In this document: positions 7,796-16,311 of the stretch, one piece after another
How the letters are laid out: each line of letters begins with the position of its first letter
How positions within the stretch are numbered: the first letter of the stretch is position 1
Assembly: GCA_049596955.1 (NCBI GenBank)
Contig: JBMYMD010000010.1
Location: 1-64,000 of the forward strand
Origin: UBA3478 sp049596955
GTDB lineage: Bacteria; Bacteroidota; Bacteroidia; Flavobacteriales; Flavobacteriaceae
Direction of reading: 5' to 3'
DNA length: 64,000 bases
Translations under genes and position numbers: made by a program
Notes under the pieces: generated by a model
Seen by the model: the letters and a program-made list of their open reading frames with translations, nothing else
What the model was told of the DNA's origin: nothing
Databases searched by the model: none

Positions 7796-8812
7796 ATGAA
7801 AAAATACATCACATTAATTACCGTAGTGTTGCTCTGTGCTTGTCAACAAAAAGCAAAAGAACAGAATGCCAAAATTAAAATTGTAGACGATGAAATCACC
7901 TCTATAATCGATCCATTCTCAGAGATTGAAATACTAGCCGATTCTATAGCATTACCTGAGGGTCCTGTTTGGGATGCCAACACCAACACATTGTTCTTTA
8001 CAGATGTTATCAATAATAGTGTACACAGTTGGAATGAAAATGAAGGTGTCAAAACACATATATCCCCAAGTGGTAATACGGGTTATGCCGATAATTTAGG
8101 CGAAGGAATTCTAGGAGCAAATGGTCTTAAATTAACATCTTCAGGCAGCTTGATATTGTGCCAACATGGAGATCGTAGATTAGCTTTAATTGAAAACATC
8201 CCCACTACTAAACCAGAATTTTTAACCCTAGTAGATAATTACAATGGCAAGAGATTGAATAGTCCAAATGATATGAGCATTGGTCAAGACGGTTCTATTT
8301 ATTTTACAGACCCTCCTTTTGCCTTCTTCGATTTGCAAGCCTTCAGTTTTGTTGAAACCGAAATGAGAGAACTTGATTTTAATGGGGTATTTAAACTTTC
8401 GCCCGATGCTCAAAAACTTGAACTCATAACTGATGAAATTGACGTGCCAAATGGCATTGCACTTTCGCCTGATGAAAAAACCTTATATGTCAATAAAATG
8501 GGTATGTTAGACGGAAATCCAGAGGTTAAAAAAATCGATTTAGAAACACTAGAAGTTGAAACTCTTTTTTCGGGTAAAGAATTAGCTGCTCAATTTCAAG
8601 GGAATTTCGACGGCATGAAAGTACACTCATCAGGAAATATTTTCACATCAGGCCCTGGAGGTTTATTAGTAATCTCACCTGAGGGTGAACTAAAGGCTAG
8701 TATTGATTTTGGTCATATCACGAATTGTGCATTCGACGAAGATGAAGAGTACCTTTATGCAACCGGATTTGTGAATAACCCAAAGGTTTTTAGATTAAAA
8801 CTTCAGTACTAA
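7796..8812 (+). CDS. SMP-30/gluconolactonase-like lipoprotein
   Basis: A 338-residue beta-propeller protein with a lipoprotein signal (LCAC lipobox, Cys16). Metal-site residues of the SMP-30/gluconolactonase/LRE family are in place: Glu55 in LPEGPVW, Asn158 in NSPND, Asn219 in VPNGIALSPD, and the Asp in NFDGM. The expected reaction is hydrolysis of a sugar or related lactone, outside the inner membrane. No sugar-oxidising partner is adjacent. It is a single-gene unit ending one base from the convergent membrane protein gene. Confidence 0.83.
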   Translation: MKKYITLITVVLLCACQQKAKEQNAKIKIVDDEITSIIDPFSEIEILADSIALPEGPVWDANTNTLFFTDVINNSVHSWNENEGVKTHISPSGNTGYADNLGEGILGANGLKLTSSGSLILCQHGDRRLALIENIPTTKPEFLTLVDNYNGKRLNSPNDMSIGQDGSIYFTDPPFAFFDLQAFSFVETEMRELDFNGVFKLSPDAQKLELITDEIDVPNGIALSPDEKTLYVNKMGMLDGNPEVKKIDLETLEVETLFSGKELAAQFQGNFDGMKVHSSGNIFTSGPGGLLVISPEGELKASIDFGHITNCAFDEDEEYLYATGFVNNPKVFRLKLQY

Positions 8813-8813
8813 A

Positions 8814-9512
8814 TCAAGTATTATCTCTCAATTCGTCAAAAACTTGGTCTAAAGTTTCTTCGTATTTTTTGAGTAATTCTTGGTAAAAAACAATTCGTTT
8901 CTGTGCATTTGTGAGATAACCTAATGAGGCGTTTTGATAAAAGCTATCGTATATAGTGTAATTAGAAATACTCGAGCTTAAATCAACAGAATTGTCGAGT
9001 TGATTTAACCTTGTAACGTAATTGATGTGAGGAATAAAGTAATAATCAAACTCTTGACTGAACTCGTCTAGTTTTATATTGATAGAGTTGTTTCTCTCAC
9101 TCAAATGTTCGTAGTAGTCTGTTAATCCTTTTTTTAGTTCTTCGTTTTCGATAAGTTCAAACGCACTTGAATTGATCAGTTGATTATAAATACTTTTTTG
9201 AGGAAAAAAAGAGATGGACATACGGGCTGATACATTTGAAAAATTCAAAGCCACCCTTTTGGAAGTCATATTTCTGCTGCTGTGATTCTCTAGAAGACTG
9301 TCAATTGACACTAAACAATTGTCTAGTGCAGATTTTACAACCTCTAGCTGAATACGATCTTCATTTAAAGCAATACTCAATTGATTTAAGAGTAAGTCTT
9401 TATTGGCTATGCGCTCATTAACCTTAATTCTATTGTCGATTACAAATGAGAGTAAAATCCCTGAAAACACAACCAAAAACTCAAGCCCATATCGTAAAAC
9501 TTTTTTTCTCAT
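8814..9512 (-). CDS. Single-pass membrane protein, DUF6090-like
   Basis: 232 residues, with one N-terminal membrane helix (about 8-26: LEFLVVFSGILLSFVIDN) and a helical extracytoplasmic domain. It shares FFPQKSIYNQLINSSAFELIENEELK with the 6857-7588 protein. Its N-terminus (RYGLEFLVVFSGILLSF) resembles the RYALEFLVITLGVTLSF of the pair at 32-33.4 kb, so all four belong together. It starts 18 bp after nadC on the same strand and may ride on the NAD operon. Function unknown. Confidence 0.6.
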   Translation of the reverse strand: MRKKVLRYGLEFLVVFSGILLSFVIDNRIKVNERIANKDLLLNQLSIALNEDRIQLEVVKSALDNCLVSIDSLLENHSSRNMTSKRVALNFSNVSARMSISFFPQKSIYNQLINSSAFELIENEELKKGLTDYYEHLSERNNSINIKLDEFSQEFDYYFIPHINYVTRLNQLDNSVDLSSSISNYTIYDSFYQNASLGYLTNAQKRIVFYQELLKKYEETLDQVFDELRDNT

Positions 9513-9530
9513 CTCAATACCACTTTAATT

Positions 9531-10400
9531 TCAAGAAATCGCTTTTAAACTCATATCCAAAACTCTAGCATCGTAAATTATGCTTCCCATTGAGATAAAG
9601 TTAACACCGGTTTGCGCTATTTCTAAAACATTGTTTGTATTTATTCCTCCAGACGCCTCTGTTTGAACTTGATTTGCTATTAAATCAACTGCAGTTTTTA
9701 GATCGTCAACCGACATATTATCCAACAGAATACGATCAATGGCGTCACTGTAATTTAAGCAAGCCTTTACTTCATCCATATTTCTAGTCTCAACAACTAT
9801 CGGAACTTTTACCGTATTGTTTTTCAAATAGGCTAAGGTCTTTTGAATGGCTACATCTATCGATCCACAGTAATCAATATGATTGTCTTTGAGCATAACC
9901 ATATCGTATAATCCCATTCTGTGATTTGTTCCGCCACCAATTTGTACTGCCCATTTTTCTGCAATTCTAAAATTGGGCGTTGTCTTTCTGGTATCTAACA
10001 CTTTACAACCGGTATGGCTTATTTTATTTTGAACTTCTGCCGTTAGGGTCGCAATACCACTCATTCGCTGTAGACAATTTAAAACGACTCTTTCCGCTGA
10101 CAAGATGGAAGATTCAGGACCGTTAATTTTAAAAAGAACCGTTCCAGCAGCTAGATATTGACCATCCTCTACAAAGGAATTGAAATGAATCCGTGAGTCG
10201 TGCATTTGAAAAATTAATTTCGCCAATTCAATTCCCGCAATGACCCCATCTTCTTTTAAAAACAATTGTGCTTGGGAGTCTTTATGAGCATCTAAGCAGG
10301 CTTTAGCGCTAATATCACCCGTACCGATATCTTCTTCTAGTGCGCTGTGAATAAAGCGCTTCAATTGTGATTGAATTAAATTTGAATTGAGATCAAGCAT
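9531..10400 (-). CDS. nadC: Nicotinate-nucleotide pyrophosphorylase (carboxylating)
   Basis: The 289-residue enzyme condenses quinolinate with PRPP, releasing CO2 and giving nicotinate mononucleotide. Visible signatures include EEDIGTGDIS at the N-terminus, LNCLQRMSGIAT, the DTRKTTPNFR motif, GGGTNHRMGLYDMVMLKDNH, and EASGGIN near the end. Length is normal. Its start overlaps the nadB stop by 8 bp, and it is the last biosynthetic gene of the nadA-nadB-nadC operon. Confidence 0.95.
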   Translation of the reverse strand: MLDLNSNLIQSQLKRFIHSALEEDIGTGDISAKACLDAHKDSQAQLFLKEDGVIAGIELAKLIFQMHDSRIHFNSFVEDGQYLAAGTVLFKINGPESSILSAERVVLNCLQRMSGIATLTAEVQNKISHTGCKVLDTRKTTPNFRIAEKWAVQIGGGTNHRMGLYDMVMLKDNHIDYCGSIDVAIQKTLAYLKNNTVKVPIVVETRNMDEVKACLNYSDAIDRILLDNMSVDDLKTAVDLIANQVQTEASGGINTNNVLEIAQTGVNFISMGSIIYDARVLDMSLKAIS

Positions 10401-11958
10401 AGTCTTCGTTGTAATACACCCCTTTGTTTTCTTTAGTTTGTTGAGCTTGTTTGATTATTAGATAACTGACATTCACCAAGTTTCGTAGTTCAAGCAATTG
10501 AGGTGTTATTTTATTTTGCTGGTAATATTTTTTGGTAGATTGGTAGTAGTAATCAAGTTCTTGTTCAGCCTCTATTAAACCCTTATTGCTTTTAAATACG
10601 CCAACTTTTGAAGACATAATCTGCTGCACTCCTAACTTCAAATTGGAGATTTTTTCTGAATAGCGATCTAAGATTTCCTGTGGGTGACTCCATTGAGGAA
10701 TTTGATTTAAATAATCTTTTTCAAGCCACTTCTGTTCCAAAGTTGCTTGGGTAGTCTTGACTGCTGTGTGCGCATAAACTAGCGCTTCTAACAATGAGTT
10801 TGAAGCGAGACGATTTGCTCCGTGAAGTCCTGTGTGGCTGCATTCTCCTATGGCTAAAAGTCCATCTAAAGAGGTATTAGCATCAATATCTACTGCGATA
10901 CCTCCACAAAAATAGTGTGCAGCGGGACGAACTGGGATCAAATCTTTATGAAAGAAAAGACCATGTTTTTTACATTCCTTAGAAATGGTTGGAAATGCAT
11001 TCTCAACTTCCAATTTATCTAAATGTTTGAGGCTTAAAAAAACATGTGGTAATTCTTGTTTTTTAATTTCTTTTTCAATGGCTCTTGATACGATATCGCG
11101 AGAAGACAACTCTCCTCTTGAATCGTAATTCAACATAAAACGCTCTTTTTTTTCATTGAGCAAATGCGCTCCAAAACCACGAACGGCCTCAGAAATTAAA
11201 AAAGGCGATTTCTGATTTTCAAGGGCTAATGCTGTCGGATGAAATTGAACATAATGCAAATTTTTAACTCGTACCTTGGCTCTGTATGCGGCTGCAATAC
11301 CATCTCCAGTTGCAGATTCAGGGTTTGTTGTGTACTTGTATACCTGTCCTGCACCTCCGGTTGAAAGTACGGTGATTTGAGCACTTATTTTTACAATACT
11401 CAGTGTTTGTAAAGAAATTACATATGCGCCATAACATCGATTTCTGGCGGTCATATTGTGATGATGATCTGTTATTAAATCGACTAATGTGTGATTTTCT
11501 AAAAGACTGATGTTTTTGATTTCCTTAAGGCGTTGAACTAACGCTCGTTGTATTTCAAACCCAGATTTATCCTTATGGTGAACTATTCTATTTGCTGTGT
11601 GCCCTCCTTCTTTTCCTAAATCGAGACGTGAATTCTGATCTGACACCTGATCAAATTGTGCTCCCCAATTCATCAATCGCTTTAAACGACTTGGACCTTC
11701 TTTGACAACCTTTCGAACAACCTGCTGGTCACCTGTAAAATCTCCAGCTAAAAGGGTGTCGTTTACGTGCTTGTCAAATGAATCAGAAACAAAATTTTGA
11801 ACAACTGCAATACCACCTTGAGCATATTTCGTAGTAGACTCAAAAACTTCTCTTTTTGAAATAATGACAATATTCAAATCTGGCCGCTGTTCCGCTAATT
11901 CAATCGCATAAGAGAGACCTGCAATTCCTGAACCGATAACGAGTACGTCAGAATACAT
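10393..11958 (-). CDS. nadB: L-aspartate oxidase
   Basis: The 521-residue flavoprotein oxidises L-aspartate to iminoaspartate, the first step of de novo NAD synthesis. It has the N-terminal FAD-binding GSGIAGLSYA (about 8-17) and YAQGGIAVV. HKDKSGFEIQRALVQ, VLSTGGAGQVY and the flavin-site HGANRLASNSLLEALV also match NadB. Length is close to that of known NadB (about 530). It directly abuts nadA (0 bp) and overlaps nadC, so the three are translated from one message. Confidence 0.95.
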   Translation of the reverse strand: MYSDVLVIGSGIAGLSYAIELAEQRPDLNIVIISKREVFESTTKYAQGGIAVVQNFVSDSFDKHVNDTLLAGDFTGDQQVVRKVVKEGPSRLKRLMNWGAQFDQVSDQNSRLDLGKEGGHTANRIVHHKDKSGFEIQRALVQRLKEIKNISLLENHTLVDLITDHHHNMTARNRCYGAYVISLQTLSIVKISAQITVLSTGGAGQVYKYTTNPESATGDGIAAAYRAKVRVKNLHYVQFHPTALALENQKSPFLISEAVRGFGAHLLNEKKERFMLNYDSRGELSSRDIVSRAIEKEIKKQELPHVFLSLKHLDKLEVENAFPTISKECKKHGLFFHKDLIPVRPAAHYFCGGIAVDIDANTSLDGLLAIGECSHTGLHGANRLASNSLLEALVYAHTAVKTTQATLEQKWLEKDYLNQIPQWSHPQEILDRYSEKISNLKLGVQQIMSSKVGVFKSNKGLIEAEQELDYYYQSTKKYYQQNKITPQLLELRNLVNVSYLIIKQAQQTKENKGVYYNEDYA

Positions 11959-12945
11959 TTAAAGCCTCAACATTTTTTCAATTGGCTTCAAGGCCTTTTG
12001 CATTAATTTGGAGTCCATTAAAATTTCAGGTTTTTCGTGCTCTATGCACAAGTATAGTTTTTCCAGGGTATTCAATTTCATAAACGCACACTCACTGCAG
12101 GCGCAGGTGTCATCTTCGACTGGAGCTGGAATGAAGTTTTTTTGTGGAGCTACTTTTTTCATTTCATGAATGATTCCAGCTTCTGTGCCCACAATGTACG
12201 AATCAGCATCATCGTTTTGAACAAAATTTAACAAGCCCGAAGTACTACCGATGTAATGAGCAATGTCTAACACTTGGGATTCACTTTCAGGATGTGCTAT
12301 AAATTTAGCCTTTGGATGAGCCTTGGCAAGATTTACAATCTTTTCGAAACTAAAAGCCTCATGTACTATGCACGACCCATCCCATAGAATTAAATCGCGA
12401 CCTGTTTCTTTTATTAAAAAACGCCCAAGATTTTTATCTGGCGCAAAAATAATGGGGGTATCTCTATCAATAGATTCTATGACCTGAACTGCGTTTGAAG
12501 AAGTGCATACAATATCTGACAGCGCTTTGATTTCTGCTGAACAATTGATGTATGTAACTACTACTGCCCCGGGATAGTTGGCCTTAAATTCAGCAAACTC
12601 TTGGGGTGGGCAGGAATCCGCCAATGAACAACCTGCATTTAAATCTGGTAACAGCACTTTTTTTGAAGGATTGATAATTTTGGCCGTTTCAGCCATAAAA
12701 TGTACCCCTGCAAAAATGATGATATCTGCATCAACATTTTGTGCTGCTTTAGCCAAATACAAACTATCTCCTAAATAATCTGCAAGCTCTTGAATTTCTT
12801 TATTTTGATAATAATGAGCTAATAAAACAGCATTTTTTTCTCTTTTGAGATCAAGAATTGCCTGTTTTAAATCTATCCCTTTAGGAATAGGCAAATCAAG
12901 GTATCCTAATTTCGATAAATTGCCTTGAGCTATTGTATCATTCAT
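11959..12945 (-). CDS. nadA: Quinolinate synthase
   Basis: The 328-residue iron-sulfur enzyme condenses iminoaspartate with dihydroxyacetone phosphate to quinolinate. The likely 4Fe-4S cysteines are in place: Cys106 (AGCSLAD), Cys192 (GSCIVHE) and a C-terminal cluster at Cys281/283/286 (TCACSECAFM). LAHYYQ and VVTYINCSAEIKA are also typical. It is the first gene of the nadABC operon. The upstream gap (12946-13013) is short and holds no obvious promoter box I would defend, and no NadR/NrtR-type site that I can recognise. Confidence 0.95.
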   Translation of the reverse strand: MNDTIAQGNLSKLGYLDLPIPKGIDLKQAILDLKREKNAVLLAHYYQNKEIQELADYLGDSLYLAKAAQNVDADIIIFAGVHFMAETAKIINPSKKVLLPDLNAGCSLADSCPPQEFAEFKANYPGAVVVTYINCSAEIKALSDIVCTSSNAVQVIESIDRDTPIIFAPDKNLGRFLIKETGRDLILWDGSCIVHEAFSFEKIVNLAKAHPKAKFIAHPESESQVLDIAHYIGSTSGLLNFVQNDDADSYIVGTEAGIIHEMKKVAPQKNFIPAPVEDDTCACSECAFMKLNTLEKLYLCIEHEKPEILMDSKLMQKALKPIEKMLRL

Positions 12946-13013
12946 TCCATCACAATTTTAATAAAGGTAAGAACTAACTTTTAAAATATGTGATTGATAA
13001 TGACCTGCGATTT

Positions 13014-13478
13014 TTAATTAATTCCGCCAGTATAGGTTTTAAAAGCTGGATTCATTGGCTGGAGTTTTGCTTTGAATTCATCGCTCACTTCTCCTAGAAC
13101 AGTAACACCTTCTCTTTTGAATAATTCGTTGAATCTTAAGTTTATTGGAGAACCCAAAACTTTACTTCCTAATTCTTGAAAAGCCTGTGCATTTTCAAAT
13201 ACTTCAATTAATGTGGCCGTACTTTGTTCTTCATTCATAAACCATTCAAATCGAACGATTCCTGAATCTTCAAGCTCAAAAAAGAAAGGAGCGTGTTCAT
13301 CGGTGATAAAAGTTTTAATTTCTTCGGCACTTAAAGAATACGATACATCGACCATTACAGTTACCTGTTCATTATTTTGATTCAGTTTTTTACTAGTTTC
13401 AACTTGAGCTACAGTAGTGCTTTGTTGATTACATGCAAATAGCGAAAAAAGAGCTACAACAAGGGTTAAGTTTTTCAT
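13014..13478 (-). CDS. Lipoprotein with a dimeric alpha/beta-barrel (ABM-like) domain
   Basis: A 154-residue protein with a lipoprotein signal (LFAC lipobox, Cys16). The mature region has a ferredoxin-like pattern: a YSLSAEEIKTFI helix, the strand SGIVRFEWFMNEEQSTATLIEVFENAQAF and a following helix. This resembles antibiotic-biosynthesis-monooxygenase and putative quinol-monooxygenase folds. The conserved oxidative residues of those enzymes are not evident, so binding rather than catalysis is possible. It is about 60 bp upstream of the next lipoprotein on the same strand. Confidence 0.55.
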   Translation of the reverse strand: MKNLTLVVALFSLFACNQQSTTVAQVETSKKLNQNNEQVTVMVDVSYSLSAEEIKTFITDEHAPFFFELEDSGIVRFEWFMNEEQSTATLIEVFENAQAFQELGSKVLGSPINLRFNELFKREGVTVLGEVSDEFKAKLQPMNPAFKTYTGGIN

Positions 13479-13537
13479 GAGTGTTTGTTTATTGTTATTC
13501 GCAATATAATTAAAATTACTCTTTGCTGACGCTTATT

Positions 13538-13885
13538 CTATTTTATGTATCGCATTCCCTCAACACCTTTGTTTAAAACAACGTTTACCTTCACGGCTTG
13601 GTCATTGTCATTTTTGAAGAATGCGACCTCATCTTTACCGATGAATACCTTGATTTTTTGATTAGGCTCTAGTTCTAGTTCATTTAAAATTTGACCTGAA
13701 GTCTTACTTTGAATACTTACTATAACCGTAAACTCTGAAACATTGCTCAATTCAGCTGAATAGTTTTTGGTATTCAATTCTCCGAGCACAAAAGTCTGAT
13801 TCGAAGGAATGCTTAGGCCTGATTTAAAGGACCCGCATGAAACTGAAGCAAAAACAACAAGGCTTATTAAAACTAATTTTTTCAT
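13538..13885 (-). CDS. Small lipoprotein of unknown function
   Basis: 115 residues with a lipoprotein signal (SVSC lipobox, Cys17) and a short beta-rich mature domain. The central ELEPNQKIKVFIGKDE resembles VNPSQTKKIKLLMGQE in the secreted protein at 3403-3756. Both follow a strand pair and precede a final strand, so a shared small beta-sandwich fold is plausible. No catalytic residues recognised. It lies 12 bp after the DinB gene and may be its transcript partner. Confidence 0.6.
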   Translation of the reverse strand: MKKLVLISLVVFASVSCGSFKSGLSIPSNQTFVLGELNTKNYSAELSNVSEFTVIVSIQSKTSGQILNELELEPNQKIKVFIGKDEVAFFKNDNDQAVKVNVVLNKGVEGMRYIK

Positions 13886-13897
13886 AGGTCTACTTAT

Positions 13898-14404
13898 TTA
13901 GTCGTGTTTTAGTTTAATCAACTTTATGACTATTCCTAGTTGCCCTAGATGATATAAATGATGGTGTAGAGCTCCATTGAGTACAAATTCGTATGTAAAA
14001 GGTTGTTTAAAATCCTGATCGTAATAGACTTGTTTTAAAAAGGAATCATCTTTTGAATTTAAGATTTTAAGAACCTCATCTAAACTAGATTGATAGTTCT
14101 CGCAAATAGTTGACCATCCTTGCTTTTGAAATTCTTCTGTGCTGCTCCAGTTCTCTTTATCAGATTCTAAAAATACTCCTTCGCCTGTATTGAGTTTTGT
14201 GATTAAATCCCGATTCCAAAAGCTCAGGTGCGCGATGATTTGGGCAACTGAATTTAGGTTCTGTAAGGGACGAATAAATGCTTGCTCATCTGAAAGGCTA
14301 TTCAATTTTTTTTCAAAATTATCTCCCATCCACAGCTTGTTCTTTTGAATGTCATTTAATTGCTTGACGAGGTTTTCTATGAGGATGTTTTTTTTCTCTT
14401 CCAT
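13898..14404 (-). CDS. DinB-superfamily protein
   Basis: The 168-residue protein has the four-helix DinB/YfiT pattern. A first-helix NKLWMGDNFEKKL segment is followed by VAQIIAHLSFWNR, with the first metal-ligand His, and then by HHHLYHLGQL near the C-terminus with the other histidines. Members are often divalent-metal-binding thiol transferases, such as bacillithiol S-transferases; a substrate cannot be assigned. No signal peptide, so cytoplasmic. It is divergent from the cupin gene with 42 bp between starts. Confidence 0.75.
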   Translation of the reverse strand: MEEKKNILIENLVKQLNDIQKNKLWMGDNFEKKLNSLSDEQAFIRPLQNLNSVAQIIAHLSFWNRDLITKLNTGEGVFLESDKENWSSTEEFQKQGWSTICENYQSSLDEVLKILNSKDDSFLKQVYYDQDFKQPFTYEFVLNGALHHHLYHLGQLGIVIKLIKLKHD

Positions 14405-14446
14405 ATAAAATTTCAGTTCAATTGCATTACATTTAGAAGATAATCA

Positions 14447-14917
14447 ATGCGCATGAAACATTTTATTCTATTACTGTTTACAGGACTGCCTTTAATGCTA
14501 TTTGCTCAAAGCCAATACAAGATTAGTTCATACCAAGATGAGGGTAATAGAGCGCCTAATACTCACTACATCGGAGACGCTTATCTGAATCGACTCCTCG
14601 ATTCTGATAGAGAATTACCCTATAATATCACCAAAGCTACCTTCAAAGCTAATTCTACGCTAGATTGGCATTATCACATGTCCACGCAGGTTCTTATCGT
14701 AGTTGAAGGCGAGGGATACTATCAAGAAAGAGGAAAAGACCCTATACTTATGAAAACTGGTGATGTTATCAGATGCCCAAGACAGACAGAACACTGGCAT
14801 TCCTCTTCGAAAAATAGCGATGTGACTTATTTAGCGCTTTATGGCGGAACTACCCCTACTACTTGGACTGAGGTTTTGACTCAAGAGTACTACGATGAAG
14901 TGGCCGGTAAATTGTAA
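14447..14917 (+). CDS. Secreted cupin-domain protein
   Basis: A 156-residue protein with a signal peptide (about 1-21) and one cupin barrel. Cupin motif 1 is visible as WHYHMSTQVLIVVEGEGYYQ and motif 2 as GDVIRCPRQTEHWHSSS; together they provide the usual His/His/Glu and His metal ligands. Reaction unknown. A similar arrangement occurs in cupins described as carboxymuconolactone-decarboxylase-associated. A start two codons downstream (MKHFILL, 14453) is possible. Confidence 0.8.
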   Translation: MRMKHFILLLFTGLPLMLFAQSQYKISSYQDEGNRAPNTHYIGDAYLNRLLDSDRELPYNITKATFKANSTLDWHYHMSTQVLIVVEGEGYYQERGKDPILMKTGDVIRCPRQTEHWHSSSKNSDVTYLALYGGTTPTTWTEVLTQEYYDEVAGKL

Positions 14918-14952
14918 GTGCTTTCTTAGCATTCTTTCAAATAAATCTCTTA

Positions 14953-16308
14953 TCATTCTAAAAGAACTTGCTGAATCAAACCCTTCAAAACTAAATATCC
15001 CTCATCATTGAGGTGTAATCCATCCTGAAGTAAAACATCTTTTCGAAGGTTTTGGTTTAGGTCTAATAAGGCCTCATAAAGTCTAACTTGAGTTAGGTAA
15101 GTACATTCTTTTGTCAGATTACACATAGCATTATTAATCGCTTGAATTGAATGTAGATGTTCTTGTCGCTCTAAGGAAGGTTTAATTGAAATGTGATAAA
15201 TTTTAGTTTGAGGAAATCTTTGGTGTATAGCTTCTATAAGTGCTTTGCTTTGCGCTATAATTTCATCGGTTGAAAGGTCGAGATTGAGATCATTTCCGCC
15301 CAGGTATAAAAAGATAGCTTTTGGAATTAATCCTGTAAAGAGTGTTTCAAAATGCGAAACCATTGAGTGAATAAATGCCCCACCAAATCCTAGATTTAAG
15401 ACATTGTGTTTCGGAAAATCGCGCTCAAGAGTCGACCAGAGTCGAATGGTTGAACTTCCGTAAAAAACAATGAGATCTTTTTGGTTTTGTTTAGCCTGAC
15501 TTTTTTGTTTTAATAACTCGATTTCAACTTTAAAGTCTTTATCGTCAATACTTAAATCGTCAACCCATGTTTTATATGAAGTATTGAGTGTTTCAGCAAC
15601 TTCAATAATTTTAGGGTCTTTAGATGAAGTGATGCCGTAATCAGACATTTTGAAAGGAGGCATCACCTGCAGTTTATAAGTGGTTTCTTGTGGAAGCCTA
15701 TCGAAATTTACCAAGACTAGAGGTACGATTTTAGGCTGAGGTTTCAAACTACTGGCTAGAGAAAAAACTCCTTTTTTAAATGGTCCGGGAGAGTCTTGAG
15801 TTGCAAAAGAATTTCCCTCGGGACTGCAAATCAAGCCATGGCCATCATCTAAAACCGCTTTGGCCTGCTGATAAAAAGATTTGTTGGCTTCTCTGATTCG
15901 GAATTTATCTACTCCTTGCGGGATGAAATTATCCGAATAAACACGTATATAATTTAAACGGTCGTAGTATTTTTTGTGGTAAATCTCCTCGGCTAATGCG
16001 TGCCGCGTTACTCTAATTCCAGGGTCGCCGTAATACGAATACAATACACTACTAATGAAGTGGCTATCCAGGGTGATTTGAAAATTTTCTGCTACGTAAA
16101 AATTTTGATGATTGTGCAAGTGATTGTAAATGAAAATACTATTTCGCTCGTAGGGAAGATGCTCAGAACCCTTGATTTCAATATCAAGCGAATTAAACAG
16201 GTCTTTCACTTGTTGGGCATTTCTAATTCGAATCTGCTGGGAGGTTTCTGTTGTAGGTGCCTCAACTACATCCTTATAAATTTTTTTGAGTTCACCTAAA
16301 AAATCCAT
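14953..16308 (-). CDS. Fusion of a PlsC-like acyltransferase and an SGNH hydrolase
   Basis: This 451-residue protein joins two enzymes. Residues about 50-225 resemble glycerolipid acyltransferases: IFIYNHLHNH at 58-67, GLICSPEGNSF at 148-158 and GPFKKGVFSLA after it. Residues about 270-451 are an SGNH hydrolase: GSS 284-286 with the nucleophile, LGFGG 306-310, GGND 337-340, and Asp429/His432. The acyltransferase HX4D motif reads His63-Leu-His-Asn-His-Gln68, so the catalytic Asp is replaced by Gln. That half may be altered or inactive. No signal peptide. Its start lies 3 bp from the end of the otsAB gene, on the same strand, so the two form one transcript. Confidence 0.78.
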   Translation of the reverse strand: MDFLGELKKIYKDVVEAPTTETSQQIRIRNAQQVKDLFNSLDIEIKGSEHLPYERNSIFIYNHLHNHQNFYVAENFQITLDSHFISSVLYSYYGDPGIRVTRHALAEEIYHKKYYDRLNYIRVYSDNFIPQGVDKFRIREANKSFYQQAKAVLDDGHGLICSPEGNSFATQDSPGPFKKGVFSLASSLKPQPKIVPLVLVNFDRLPQETTYKLQVMPPFKMSDYGITSSKDPKIIEVAETLNTSYKTWVDDLSIDDKDFKVEIELLKQKSQAKQNQKDLIVFYGSSTIRLWSTLERDFPKHNVLNLGFGGAFIHSMVSHFETLFTGLIPKAIFLYLGGNDLNLDLSTDEIIAQSKALIEAIHQRFPQTKIYHISIKPSLERQEHLHSIQAINNAMCNLTKECTYLTQVRLYEALLDLNQNLRKDVLLQDGLHLNDEGYLVLKGLIQQVLLE

Positions 16309-16311
16309 TGT

